Shown: positions 30,118 through 38,838, counted from the stretch's first letter. The stretch is 64,000 nucleotides of DNA from Bog-756 sp963769765 (GCA_963769765.1 CAVYNA010000001.1:1-64000), one strand, 5' to 3'. Made by a program: numbers and translations. The notes: a model not told the origin generated them from the sequence alone.

Positions 30118-30959
30118 CCGTGGACTACCGACGGCTCGGCGTGCAGGCGGGCGAGCGCGTGCTCGACCTGGGCTGCGGCTTCGGCCGGCACGCCTACCAG
30201 GCGGCGCGGCTCGGTGCGCAGGTCGTCGCCTATGACGCCGGAGCGGACGAGGTCCGCAACGTCCAGGACACCTTCGGGGCGATGGCGGTGGCCGGCGAGC
30301 TCGACGCGGAAGGAGCGCGGGTCGGAGCGGTGCAGGGCGACGCGCTCGCGCTGCCCTTCCCGGACGGCGCCTTCGACCGGGTGATCGCGTCGGAGGTCCT
30401 CGAGCACATCCCGGACGACCGCACGGCGATGGCCGAGCTCACCCGCGTGCTCCGGCCGGGCGGCTCGATGGCGGTCACCGTGCCGCGCTGTGGACCGGAG
30501 CTCGTGAACTGGGCCCTCTCGGACGAGTACCACGACGTCCCGGGGGGGCACGTCCGGATCTACCGGCGGAGCACGCTCGTCTCTCGCCTGGAGGGTACCG
30601 GGCTCCGATCGGCGGGGAGCCACCACGCCCACGGGCTCCACGCGCCGTACTGGTGGCTGCGGTGCCTGGTCGGGCCGCGTAACGACCGGCACCCGGCGGT
30701 CGCCGCGTACCACCGCATCCTGGTGTGGGACATCGAGAAGGCACCGCCGCTCACCCGTTGGACCGATCGGGTGCTCAATCCGCTCGTCGGCAAGAGCCTG
30801 GTCCTCTACCTGTCCAAGCCCGAGCTCGCCGAGGAGGCGCCCCGCCCGACGGAGGAGCCCGCGCGTCCCGCCACCCGCACCGCGTCGTTCCAACGGTCTG
30901 CGTCCGGGCCGGATCTGAGCGGGGCGGGAATGGTCGAGGCCGAAGGAGCCGTGGCATGA
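30111..30959 (+). CDS. Class I SAM-dependent methyltransferase
   Basis: 282 residues. Motif I is VLDLGCGFGRHAYQAARLGA, the acidic end of beta-2 is VVAYDAG, motif II/III region is VQGDALALPFPDGAFDRVIASEVLEHIPD and VLRPGGSMAVTVP follows. The start (GTG) overlaps the preceding glycosyltransferase and its stop overlaps the next start (ATGA), so all three are translationally coupled. It probably methylates the product of its neighbours, which is inferred from coupling only. Confidence 0.9.
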   Translation: MLTVDYRRLGVQAGERVLDLGCGFGRHAYQAARLGAQVVAYDAGADEVRNVQDTFGAMAVAGELDAEGARVGAVQGDALALPFPDGAFDRVIASEVLEHIPDDRTAMAELTRVLRPGGSMAVTVPRCGPELVNWALSDEYHDVPGGHVRIYRRSTLVSRLEGTGLRSAGSHHAHGLHAPYWWLRCLVGPRNDRHPAVAAYHRILVWDIEKAPPLTRWTDRVLNPLVGKSLVLYLSKPELAEEAPRPTEEPARPATRTASFQRSASGPDLSGAGMVEAEGAVA

Positions 30960-32059
30960 GGTCGATCCCAGAGGTTGCCGGTGTGATGAGTGCCGATCAG
31001 GTGCTTCGCACCGCGCACTCGATCGCCGCCCTGCAGCGCCGCGACGGGATGATCCCCTGGTTCCCCGGAGGCCACTGCGATCCGTGGAACCACGTCGAAG
31101 CCGCGATGGCGCTCACCGTGGTCGGCATGGATGCGGAAGCCGACCGGGCCTATCAGTGGCTCCTCGACACCCAGCTGCCCGACGGGAGCTGGTTCAACTA
31201 CTACCTCGCGACCGGCGTGAAGGACGCCCGGCTCGACACGAACGTCTGCGCATACCTCGCGACCGGCGCATGGCACCGATTCGTCTCGACGGGCGACCTC
31301 GACCGGCTCGAGTGGCTCTGGCCCGCGGTCGAAGCGGGCGTGGACTTCGTACTGCGCTGGCAGCGGAGCGACGGGGCGATCCGGTGGTCGCTCGACCCGT
31401 CCGGGGTACTCGAGGAGTACGCGTTGTTGACCGGCTCGTCGTCGATCTACCACAGCCTGCGCTGTGCGATCGCCTGCGCGGAGCAGCTCGACCACGAGCG
31501 CCCGGACTGGGAGCTCGCAGCGGGCCGCCTCGCCCACGCGGTCGCCCACGAGCCGGTCGCCTTCGAGCCCAAGGTCGAGTTCGCGATGGACTGGTACTAC
31601 CCGGTCCTCTCGGGGGCGGTGACCGGTGCCGCGGCCCGGCGCCGGATGGACGCCTCGTGGTCGACCTTCGTCCTCGAGGGGCGCGGCGTCCGCTGCGTGT
31701 CGACCGGGGAGTGGGTGACGGCAGCCGAGACGGCCGAGTGCGTGCTCGCCCTCGACGTACTCGGGAGGGACGCCGAGGCGCTCGAGATGCTCACCTGGGT
31801 CCAGGGGCTGCGCAACGAGGACGGTTCGTACTGGACCGGCATGGTCTACCCGGAGGAGGCGACGTACCCGCCGCTCGAGCGTTCGAGCTACACCGCGGGG
31901 GCGGTCGTGCTCGCAGCCGACGCGATCAGTCGTACGACGCCGGCGTCGGGCATCTTCCGGGGTGAGGGGCTGCCGAGCCATCTCGACCTGACCGAGCCGG
32001 CGCCGACCGCTCCGGTCGAGCCCGCGCTCCGGGCACCGGGCTCCACCAGCCCGCGCTGA
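30956..32059 (+). CDS. Prenyltransferase/squalene-cyclase-like alpha/alpha-toroid protein
   Basis: 367 residues made of helical repeats with recurring sugar- or terpene-binding style aromatic clusters: GGHCDPWNHVEAAMAL, LPDGSWFNYYLATG, QRSDGAIRWSLDP and NEDGSYWTGMVYPEEATYPP. The repeated D/E-G-S-W pattern recalls QW motifs of terpene cyclases, but the DxDD motif of true cyclases is absent. It could equally be a glycosidase-like toroid. It is third in the coupled glycosyltransferase-methyltransferase operon. An ATG at 30956 overlapping the upstream stop sets the start. Confidence 0.75.
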   Translation: MRSIPEVAGVMSADQVLRTAHSIAALQRRDGMIPWFPGGHCDPWNHVEAAMALTVVGMDAEADRAYQWLLDTQLPDGSWFNYYLATGVKDARLDTNVCAYLATGAWHRFVSTGDLDRLEWLWPAVEAGVDFVLRWQRSDGAIRWSLDPSGVLEEYALLTGSSSIYHSLRCAIACAEQLDHERPDWELAAGRLAHAVAHEPVAFEPKVEFAMDWYYPVLSGAVTGAAARRRMDASWSTFVLEGRGVRCVSTGEWVTAAETAECVLALDVLGRDAEALEMLTWVQGLRNEDGSYWTGMVYPEEATYPPLERSSYTAGAVVLAADAISRTTPASGIFRGEGLPSHLDLTEPAPTAPVEPALRAPGSTSPR

Positions 32060-32085
32060 CCGCGCCTTCGCCCACGGATCCCGAC

Positions 32086-32787
32086 TCAGAGCCGCCGCAG
32101 GATCCGCAGCGAGCCGCACTCGCCGTCCTCGACGAACTCGCGGGAGTCGAGGGCAGCCTGCCAGATCTCGTACGGCGGACGACCCCCGTCCGCCGGATCG
32201 GGGAACACGTCGTGGATCGCGAGCCAGCCGTCTTCGGCGACCTTGGGCACCCAGCCCCGGTAGTCGACCCAGGCGGGCTCTTCGCCGTGACCACCGTCGA
32301 TGAAGCAGAACGCGAGCGGTGTGGTCCAGTGCGAGCTCACGGTCGGCGAGTCACCGACCAGGCCGACCACGCTCGACTCGAGGTCCGCCTCGACGATGGA
32401 GCGCCGCCAGAAGGGCAGGGTGTCGATCCGGCCGGTGGTGGGCTCGACGAGGGAGGCGTCGTGGTGCTCCCAACCGGGCTGGTTCTCTTCGGAGCCGTGG
32501 TGGTGGTCGAGGCTGAAGAGCACGGCTCCGGTCTCCTCCGCGGCGGCCCCCAGGTAGACGGTCGACTTGCCACACCAGGCCCCGACTTCGAGGAAGGTCG
32601 CGTGCTCGAAGGTCGCGCCGGCACGGAGGGCCGCGAGGAACAGGGCTTCACCTTCGTCGTCGGGCATGAAGCCGTTGACCTGCCTCGCGAGCGCGAAGAG
32701 CCGCTCTCGCCGGTCGGAGCGGCTGGTCGCCCCGGCGGCACCTCCGGCGGTGTGTCCGGCAGTGGGTCCGGCAGCCGGAGCGTCCAT
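32086..32787 (-). CDS. Class I SAM-dependent methyltransferase (Methyltransf_24/CmcI-like)
   Basis: About 233 residues. After an Ala/Gly/Thr-rich N-terminus comes RSDRRERLFALARQVNGFM, then the SAM site FLEVGAWCGKSTVYLGAAAEE and LFSLDHHHGSEENQPGWE, and later CFIDGGHGEEPAWVDYRGW, the metal-type active-site Asp region of catechol/CmcI-like enzymes. It converges with the toroid gene, 26 bases apart, and probably belongs to the same pathway. The ATG at 32787 was taken; residues upstream of it are low in conservation. The 5' part is duplicated at 34825-35002. Confidence 0.85.
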   Translation of the reverse strand: MDAPAAGPTAGHTAGGAAGATSRSDRRERLFALARQVNGFMPDDEGEALFLAALRAGATFEHATFLEVGAWCGKSTVYLGAAAEETGAVLFSLDHHHGSEENQPGWEHHDASLVEPTTGRIDTLPFWRRSIVEADLESSVVGLVGDSPTVSSHWTTPLAFCFIDGGHGEEPAWVDYRGWVPKVAEDGWLAIHDVFPDPADGGRPPYEIWQAALDSREFVEDGECGSLRILRRL

Positions 32788-32833
32788 GGGTGCAGCCTCG
32801 CGCGTGTCGCGGCGTGCCCGGCACGTCGCGGTG
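32665..32833. repeat. Direct repeat copy 1 (5' end of methyltransferase gene)
   Basis: About 170 bases spanning the start of the methyltransferase gene match 34825-35002 in the same orientation, 2160 bases apart. Matching is near identical in the first 80 bases (CCGTTGACCTGCCTCGCGAG and on) and diverges in a GTCCGACGGT-type short repeat. Confidence 0.75.
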
Positions 32834-33140
32834 TGCACCGCCCGGATCGCCGCGCTTGTGGGAGCAGTGGCGCACCGAGGCCCCGGCGCCAACTCGAACA
32901 AGCCCTGCCTGCACTCCCTCGTGAGCACGTCCGTTCGTTGCCGTCGCAGGCCGACGGTCCCGAGATGTGTCGGGGCTCACCTCCTGGACTCGTCCATCGG
33001 GTCCGCCCATGCCGATGGGCCTCGGTCAGCGCCGCGGGCACGAATCCGACCGGCGGGTTGACGGTTCACTAGCCTTTCCGGATCCGCCACGAGTTAGCGA
33101 GTCACTTCTTCCACCCGATGACAACTACCGGCGAGGCTCG

Positions 33141-34610
33141 ATGGGGACTGTGACGACAAGTGAAACAGGGGAGGCCGTCGAGTCCAGCACCTCACCGCGG
33201 CGCATGGTGGACGGCGTGCACCCCTGGATCGTCAACCTGCTGACCGCCTTCGGCTTCGGGATCCCTGCGGCCGTGTACTTCTGGGTCATCGCCCATTACA
33301 GCGTGAACGTGATCTTCAACGACCAGATCACGGACGTGAGCGTGATCAGCGCATCGAAGGGCCACATCCTTCCGTGGGGGGCGTTGTGGGCGCCGCACAA
33401 CGAACACCGAATGTTCTTCCCCCACCTGCTCGACATCGTCCTGGCCGACACGGTGCACTTCAACATCCAGGTCGAGGAGTACCTGAGCGCATCCATGCTC
33501 GTGGCCGCGTCTGCGCTCCTGATCTGGGCACACAAGCGCCGGTCCCCCCGGACGCCCTGGCTCTACTACTGCCCGGTGGCACTCCTGTCGATGTCGCTGG
33601 TGCAGTACCAGAACACCCTGTGGGGGTTCCAGGTCGCCTGGTACGTGATCCTCCTGGCGCTGTCGGTCGCCATCGTGTTGCTGGACCGCGTGACACTCGC
33701 CACTTGGACGCTGATCGGTGCCATCGCTGCAGGTGTCGTCGGGAGCTACTCGTCGTTCCAGGGACTGTTTATCTGGCCGGTGGGCCTGGTGCTCCTCTAC
33801 CACCGTCGACGGGCCTGGCCGCAGTTGGTCGCCTGGATCGCCTGTGGATGCGCCACGGCGGCGCTGTACTTCGTCAACGATGCCAACGCCGGGTCACAAT
33901 CCAGTGGATACGCGATACATCACCTGTGGGCATCCGTGAAGTTGTTCCTGTTCGCAATCGGGGACGTTGCGGGGATTGCGGTCAAGGTCGGTGCTGGCAA
34001 TACCGCCGTCCTGCTCTTCGGGACCGTCATCGTCGCCCTGGCCCTACTCGTGGTGGTCTGCTTCGGGGTGCGGCGCGACGATCGCGGTGCCGGACCGGTC
34101 GGCGTTGCGCTGATCGCCTTCGGGCTGCTCTTCGCCGCCTCGATCAGCCAGGGGCGGATCCTCTTCGGGTACTGGGGGGCGAGCGTGTCACGGTATACGA
34201 CGTTCGACCTGCTGGTGGTCATCGGGATCTACCTCTGCGTCCTCGGCCGGCCAACCCTGTGGCTGACGCACTCGCCCGCGCCGAACACCTCTGACGGGAC
34301 GGCGGCGCAATCCGACGCGGGAGCGTCTCCGCCGGACGGACGCGCCGACCTCGCCCTACGTGCCATGCGCTGGCTCGTGGCGGTGGTGGTGATCGGGCAG
34401 ATCGTCGTAGGCGCCAACAGCTCAGGTCCGAAGATCCGAGCCACGAACCAGCGCCAGCTGACGGCCGCGGAGGTGAGCCGCCAGCTCGACCACAGTCCCG
34501 ACAGCTCCTTGGGTATCGTCGCTGCCTTCTACCCGTACCCCTATATCCGCCATCAGCTCCGTGAAGCACGACAGCTGCATCTGAGCCTCTACTACGGCAC
34601 GTCCGGGTAG
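33141..34610 (+). CDS. Polytopic membrane protein, unknown (glycosyltransferase-like)
   Basis: 489 residues with about ten to eleven helices. Between helix 1 and 2 lies NVIFNDQITDVSVISASKG, and PWGALWAPHNEHRMFFPHLLDIV follows; an Asp-containing first loop and a conserved NEHR motif are seen in uncharacterised actinobacterial GT-C-like membrane proteins. The C-terminal 70 residues are outside the membrane. The ATG at 33141 with GGCGAGG upstream is preferred. It lies exactly between the methyltransferase gene and its partial second copy, so it may have moved or been duplicated with them. Confidence 0.65.
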   Translation: MGTVTTSETGEAVESSTSPRRMVDGVHPWIVNLLTAFGFGIPAAVYFWVIAHYSVNVIFNDQITDVSVISASKGHILPWGALWAPHNEHRMFFPHLLDIVLADTVHFNIQVEEYLSASMLVAASALLIWAHKRRSPRTPWLYYCPVALLSMSLVQYQNTLWGFQVAWYVILLALSVAIVLLDRVTLATWTLIGAIAAGVVGSYSSFQGLFIWPVGLVLLYHRRRAWPQLVAWIACGCATAALYFVNDANAGSQSSGYAIHHLWASVKLFLFAIGDVAGIAVKVGAGNTAVLLFGTVIVALALLVVVCFGVRRDDRGAGPVGVALIAFGLLFAASISQGRILFGYWGASVSRYTTFDLLVVIGIYLCVLGRPTLWLTHSPAPNTSDGTAAQSDAGASPPDGRADLALRAMRWLVAVVVIGQIVVGANSSGPKIRATNQRQLTAAEVSRQLDHSPDSSLGIVAAFYPYPYIRHQLREARQLHLSLYYGTSG

Positions 34611-34824
34611 GCGCCTCGCGCCCCGCGAGCTCCGTGCATCCGCCATCAGCTCCACATGGTGGATCAGTACCGGCGCCTGCACCTCCGTGTCTGAGGAAAT
34701 GCCGATTGGCGGCTCTTGGGAACTGAGCGGGGTCCACCGCTCGCGAGAGCAGGCAACTGGCACCCTGACGGACTGACGAGGTGGCCGTCGAACCGGCAGC
34801 GATGGGGCACCGATCATTCGTCCA

Positions 34825-35002
34825 CATGAAGCCGTTGACCTGCCTCGCGAGCACGAAGAGCCGTTCTCGCCGGTCGGAGCGGCTGGTCGCCCCGGCGGCC
34901 TTTCCGACGGTAGGTCCGACGGTGCGTCCGACGGTACGTCCGGTTGCCGGAGCGTCCATGGGCGCAGCCTCGCGTGTCGCGGCGGGCCCGGCATGTCGCG
35001 GT
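34825..35002 (-). pseudogene. Truncated second copy of the methyltransferase 5' end
   Basis: On the minus strand this reads MDAPATGRTVGRTVGPTVGK, then ATSRSDRRERLFVLARQVNGFM, nearly the same as the beginning of the methyltransferase at 32086-32787. After the NGFM codons the similarity stops and no SAM-binding motif follows. It is therefore a fragment left by duplication. Its low-complexity stretch carries tandem GTCCGACGGT-like units that differ between copies. Nothing else was recognised from 34611 to 35165. Confidence 0.75.
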
Positions 35003-35180
35003 TGGCGCCGAACGCCCACGCCTCTGCGCAGACGATGCGGAACGCCAGGCCGCCTACCGGGCCCGTCGTCGCTCGGCCACCTCGAGCGGCCTGGACGATG
35101 AAGAGGGCAAGCCGCCGGACGGTGGTGCGCCAGACTTCACGTGAGACTTGAACACCCATGGCCGGTTGCTGATTGGCGGT

Positions 35181-35195
35181 GCTAGCATTGCTAGC
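35181..35195. promoter_or_regulatory. Toxin-antitoxin operator (GCTAGC-3-GCTAGC)
   Basis: Two GCTAGC hexamers, each its own reverse complement, are separated by ATT and end just before the GGAGGT ribosome-binding site of the antitoxin gene. This is the expected place for autoregulation by the FitAB-type complex. Confidence 0.6.
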
Positions 35196-35208
35196 GGAGG
35201 TGGCGGTG

Positions 35209-35454
35209 ATGGCAGCAGTCAGCATTCGGAACTTGGACGACACCGTGAGAGAGCGCCTGCGGGTCCGGGCGGCCGCCCATGGTCGGTCGATGGAGGCCGA
35301 GATGCGCGCGATTCTCGTCGACGCCGTACGGGAGCCGAGCGACGGCGAAGACCTCCTCGACTCACTCGCGGTCCGATTCGGTGAACTCGGTGGTGTCGAC
35401 CTCGACCTGCCGCCACGCTCCACAGCACCTCGAGCTGTCGACTTCACCGGGTGA
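35209..35454 (+). CDS. FitA-like ribbon-helix-helix antitoxin
   Basis: 81 residues. AAVSIRNLDDTVRERLRVRA followed by AAHGRSMEAEMRAIL is the FitA-type ribbon-helix-helix N-terminus that binds the operator as a dimer; the acidic and proline-rich tail (LDLPPRSTAPRAVDF) would wrap the toxin. GGAGGT precedes the ATG at 35209; longer in-frame starts are less likely. The stop overlaps the toxin start. Confidence 0.9.
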   Translation: MAAVSIRNLDDTVRERLRVRAAAHGRSMEAEMRAILVDAVREPSDGEDLLDSLAVRFGELGGVDLDLPPRSTAPRAVDFTG

Positions 35455-35870
35455 TCGTCGCCGATACCAATGTGGTCTCGGAGCTGATGAGGGTCGAGCC
35501 CTCCCCTGCCGTTCGAGCGTGGGTGTTGGCACAAGGTCATCACGAGCTGCGGATCACGGCAATCACGGTGGCCGAGATCCTCTACGGCATCGATCGGCTC
35601 CCGAGCGGCAAGCGGAAGGACGCGCTGCGGGAGGCAGCGGTGGGGGTGTTCAGCCGGTTCACTGAAGATATCCTCCCGTTCGATGCCGCCGCAGCCACGC
35701 TCTACCCGGGGATCGTCGATCATCGCGATCGTCAGGGGACGCCGATCAGCGGATACGACGCGCAGATCGCTGCGATCTGCCGGGCCAATGACGCATCCTT
35801 GGCGACCAGAAATGAGAAGGACTTCGCCGGCATAGGTGTTGAGCTGATCAACCCTTGGTCGTCTGGATAG
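35451..35870 (+). CDS. PIN-domain toxin (FitB/VapC family)
   Basis: 139 residues. The PIN fold acidic residues are visible: Asp in IVADTNVVSEL, Glu in TVAEILYGI and Asp in ISGYDAQIAAICR, with LATRNEKDFAG near the C-terminus. This is a metal-dependent ribonuclease whose activity is blocked by the antitoxin encoded upstream. It starts with GTG overlapping the antitoxin stop (GTGA). The pair sits at the edge of a lower-GC island, as is common for mobile toxin-antitoxin modules. Confidence 0.92.
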   Translation: MIVADTNVVSELMRVEPSPAVRAWVLAQGHHELRITAITVAEILYGIDRLPSGKRKDALREAAVGVFSRFTEDILPFDAAAATLYPGIVDHRDRQGTPISGYDAQIAAICRANDASLATRNEKDFAGIGVELINPWSSG

Positions 35871-35999
35871 CTCCGACTCCCGGGTGGCGCCCTCAGCCGG
35901 TCAGGGTCATTACCGATCATGAACCGCTGAAGTCTCAGAGACGGGGCAGCTACGTTGATGATGGCACCTTGAGGCAGGGACTCACGAGAGAGAGCCACG

Positions 36000-36464
36000 A
36001 TGAGCGACGACTGCACGCCCGTGTCGGTTAACCGACGAATCGAGGCCACGCCCGATGTGATCTTCAGACTCTTGACTGATCCAGACCGGCATCCCGAATT
36101 CGACGGTTCAGGAATGCTGCGATCGGGAGTCAGCAACAAGGTGATTACTGGCGTGGGAGACGTGTTCGTCACGAAGATGTACTTCACGGCAATGGGCCCC
36201 TATGAAATGCATAATCGCGTTGTGGTGTATGAGGTGAACAGATCCATCGCCTGGGAGCCAGGAAACGCCGAACTTGCCAGGAACGGTTCGCGCTGGAGAT
36301 TCGACCTCGCGGCAGATGGCCCAGATGCAACGTTGGTGACGGAAACTTACGACTGCAATGATTCCCCCAACTCAATCCGCGAGGCGGTGGATAATGGCAA
36401 TGCCTGGCTCGATGGCATGACCAAGACGCTCGATCGACTCGACCAGATGTGCACTACGGAATAG
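36000..36464 (+). CDS. SRPBCC family protein (polyketide cyclase/dehydrase-like)
   Basis: 154 residues with the START/SRPBCC pattern: VNRRIEATPDVIFRLLTDPDRHPEFDGSG at the start, GDVFVTKMYFTAMGPYEMHNRVVVYE and RFDLAADGPDATLVTETYD in the middle and a long C-terminal helix (LDGMTKTLDRLDQM). These proteins bind hydrophobic ligands; no specific function can be named. GC content is near 55%, unlike the surrounding 70% genes. It stands alone. Confidence 0.8.
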   Translation: MSDDCTPVSVNRRIEATPDVIFRLLTDPDRHPEFDGSGMLRSGVSNKVITGVGDVFVTKMYFTAMGPYEMHNRVVVYEVNRSIAWEPGNAELARNGSRWRFDLAADGPDATLVTETYDCNDSPNSIREAVDNGNAWLDGMTKTLDRLDQMCTTE

Positions 36465-36643
36465 TCAGCATTGGGCCGCTTTTTGGACTTACGGCAGGCA
36501 CCGACCTCGATGGCCGTGTGACAAGCGTCGCAGCAACGATCGAGGTCGCGACTCACCTCGGTGACCAGTACGCATGCCCGTCCCTGAGGATTCGATAAGT
36601 GACACCGCTTCGACGAGGACTCACGCCGCCGAAGTCGGGACCC

Positions 36644-36968
36644 TTACTGGACGAGGGAGCGACAAAGAGATTTGCCTTGCTCGACCGCCTTGTTGAACGA
36701 CGCCGCATCGCTCGAACTGCTACTTCCCAGCAGCTGGCCGCCCACCTTGCTCAGTGTCGTGTTCCCTGACTGATCCAGCGCGAACAAGGCCGAGAGGCAC
36801 GTCGTTGAAGTGCGTCCACCCACCTACTGATGAAGTGACCTGCTCTGGACTCTGCCGACCCAGCTGGTCACAGGCTGTGACTACAGAGCGCGATGGCATC
36901 GGCTTCGACGCGGAAGCACCACAAGCAGCAGCCAATCCGCCCGAAAGGCAGGCACCGATGACGCTCAT
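36644..36968 (-). pseudogene. Small putative lipoprotein, frame-disrupted
   Basis: Starts at an ATG only 2 bases after the stop of the upstream membrane-protein gene. The N-terminus SVIGACLSGGLAAACGASAS has a lipobox-like LAAAC. It reads to GGWTHFNDVPL and then continues one base later as ALFALDQSGNTTLSKVGGQL and on to GKSLCRSLVQ and a TAA at 36644. Repaired length is about 107 residues. Two further cysteines (TACDQLG and SLCRS) could form a disulfide. It resembles small actinobacterial lipoproteins in general form, but no family is certain. Third gene of the minus-strand operon. Confidence 0.55.
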
Positions 36969-36970
36969 TC

Positions 36971-37415
36971 TCAGCGGCAGCGCCCGCACCTCCAAAGATT
37001 TAGCCCCGTGTCGACGTGTCGGTAGTGGGTCAGTTTGAATGGCGGTGCGTCCTTGCTGTCGCGATTGGGAAACAAGTAGTGGGCCACCACAAGGACGACT
37101 CCGACGACTTGGACGAACGTCCCGCCGATCCAAACATTGAGCGCCGCAGTTGAGATGTGCCAGTGATTGGCGAATGCGTACTTGGCCGAAAACTACGTCG
37201 ACAATCACAAGTTGAGCGCCCATCGCCCCAAGAAGCGCCTTGGCGTACAGGTCTTTGTTGCCGACATCATCTCTGAGTCCCTCAAGCTCAAGCTTCTTCC
37301 GCTGCGTGTCAAGCGAGTCGAGGGGAGCCAGCTCCTCCGCCTGGACGCTCTCGATCGCCGTGCCGGCGCTGGAATCGGCGCTCTCTAGAAGCGCCTCTCG
37401 CTCAGCGTCGGTCAC
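36971..37415 (-). pseudogene. Small two-helix membrane protein, frame-disrupted
   Basis: A GTG start overlaps the stop of the metallopeptidase gene (GTGA). The first part has an acidic, coiled region (LDTQRKKLELEGLRDDVGNK) and helix 1 (AKALLGAMGAQLVIVDVVF). One surplus base later it continues as KYAFANHWHISTAALNVWIG, then helix 2 (TFVQVVGVVLVVAHYLF) and a basic tail. Repaired length is about 147 residues. The last ~20 codons run through the left 23-base inverted repeat (37018-37040), so the natural C-terminus may have been replaced. No family recognised. Confidence 0.55.
37018..37040 (-). repeat. Inverted repeat, left copy
   Basis: On the minus strand it reads ATTCAAACTGACCC followed by ACTACCGAC, identical over 23 bases to 40507-40529 on the plus strand. 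The two copies face each other like element ends, 3512 bases apart outside to outside. Confidence 0.75.
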
Positions 37416-37917
37416 GCACTAATGCCGAGAACGCGGCCGACGCTGCTCCAGCGCATCGGCTGAGACCTCAAACTTGAGCGCCTGGTCCACCACAGACAGG
37501 CCTTCCTTGTGAAAGGCAGTTACGAATTTCCGCGGCATGAGCAGGTTGCCCGCAAACGCATTGGCGTACTTCTCGTCATCGTCGGTCCCTTGTCGCGGAA
37601 GTGGCCCGCGATATTCGATGAATTCGAAGTCCGTCACAGCGCGACCCGCTATTTGAGCGCCTGACGAAGTGACCAAGTTCGTGAGCACACGAAAAGCGCT
37701 GGCGGTTAGAACTATCGTTCTGATTCAGAATGATGATGGGATCACGGTCAGCCTTCTTGGAGAGCACTGCGGAAACGTTGGGGTCAAGCTGTGACTCAAA
37801 GGTTTCGACACCGAGCGCCTTTGCAATCCGGACAGGATCGACCGGAACCGAGTCGCCCCACGTCCGTGTCCGGACGCTCTCAGCATCCCGTTCGGCTTGA
37901 TCCTGGATCGATCCCAT
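37412..37917 (-). pseudogene. ImmA/IrrE-type metallopeptidase, frame-disrupted
   Basis: Reads SIQDQAERDAESVRTRT, VDPVRIAKALGVETFESQLD, then IIILNQNDSSNRQRFSCAHE with HELGH as zinc motif. The frame then shifts by one base to FEFIEYRGPLPRQGTDDDEKYANAFAGNLLMPRKFV, where the third zinc ligand (E before ANAFA) lies. A second surplus base near 37440 restores LEQR-GRVLGISA and a TGA that overlaps the next gene's GTG, supporting this frame. Repaired length is about 167 residues. Relatives cleave repressors or act as antitoxin/defence proteins. It is first of a three-gene coupled operon. Confidence 0.75.
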
Positions 37918-37982
37918 CGCCCAATTCTACCCCTTCGGACAAGACGAAACGACATGGGTGTCGTTCGCCTCCCAGCGTCCCG

Positions 37983-38838
37983 TCAGTCCAGCAAACCCGC
38001 GATCTCCCACACCGACCACACATGGTCAGCAACGCCTGCGGCCATCGCTGGCGTCGTCGGCGTGCCGAACTGCTTGGTTAGCGTCTGGTGCGGCCGGGCG
38101 AAGTTGTAGTGCATGTAGTGCAGGCTGACCGCGTGGGCCAGGTTCTCGACCTTCTTTGAGAAGCCATTGGTCAGCCGGGTGAACCGGCGCATCCCCATCC
38201 GCATGGTCAGGTTCTGGCGCTCGACGTAGCTGGTCGAGATCCGCTCGGGATCGGGGTCGCCAGCGATGACCCGAATGTCGATGCCGGTGCACGTCGCGGG
38301 GCTGTAGGTGTGCTCGGGGCTGTCGGGCTTGCTCCCGGTGCCGTAGATCTTGTGGAACATGGCGAAGTCGACGCGAGTCAGCGCCGAACAGCGGCTCGAT
38401 GACCGACAGGTAGGGCTGGTGGCCGTCCGTGGTGATCTGGACCCGGTTGTTCCGGAGGCGGGACTTGAGATCCGACAGGAAGGCGTAGGCGTCCCGGTTG
38501 GTCCGCTCGCCCACCAGCCACGAAGGGACCAGCTTGGTGTCGGCGTCGATGGCCGTCCACGTCCACACGTCGCCATAGCCGAAGGTGCCCTGGAACTCGT
38601 CGGGGACATTCTTCTGCTTGGCGTAGCAGAAGGACCAAATCTCGTCGCACTCGATGACCGGGCAGTCCAGGTTGCGCAGCTCCAGGTCCTGATAGTCGGA
38701 GCAGGCTGCCCCAGGTCGACCAGCAGCTTGACGATGGTGTTCTTCGCTACGCCGGTCACCCGGACAGTGGCCGGATGCACATGCCCTCGACCAGGCAGGC
38801 GATGACCTGGCCCCGCGCTCGGTGCTCAGCCTGTTCAT
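37983..38838 (-). pseudogene. IS1-family-type transposase, multiply frame-disrupted
   Basis: Pieces in alternating frames assemble into one transposase of about 285 codons. These are an N-terminal helix-turn-helix part (TVRVTGVAKNTIVKLLVDLG), then CDEIWSFCYAKQKNVP, GDVWTWTAIDADTKLVPSWL, VQITTDGHQPYLSVIEPLFG and SYVERQNLTMRMGMRRFTRL. This matches single-ORF IS1-type DDE transposases in pattern. At least four frame changes are present, three in the first 50 codons, so it is inactive as written. No terminal inverted repeats were recognised. It separates the ImmA operon from the AAA ATPase. Confidence 0.7.
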
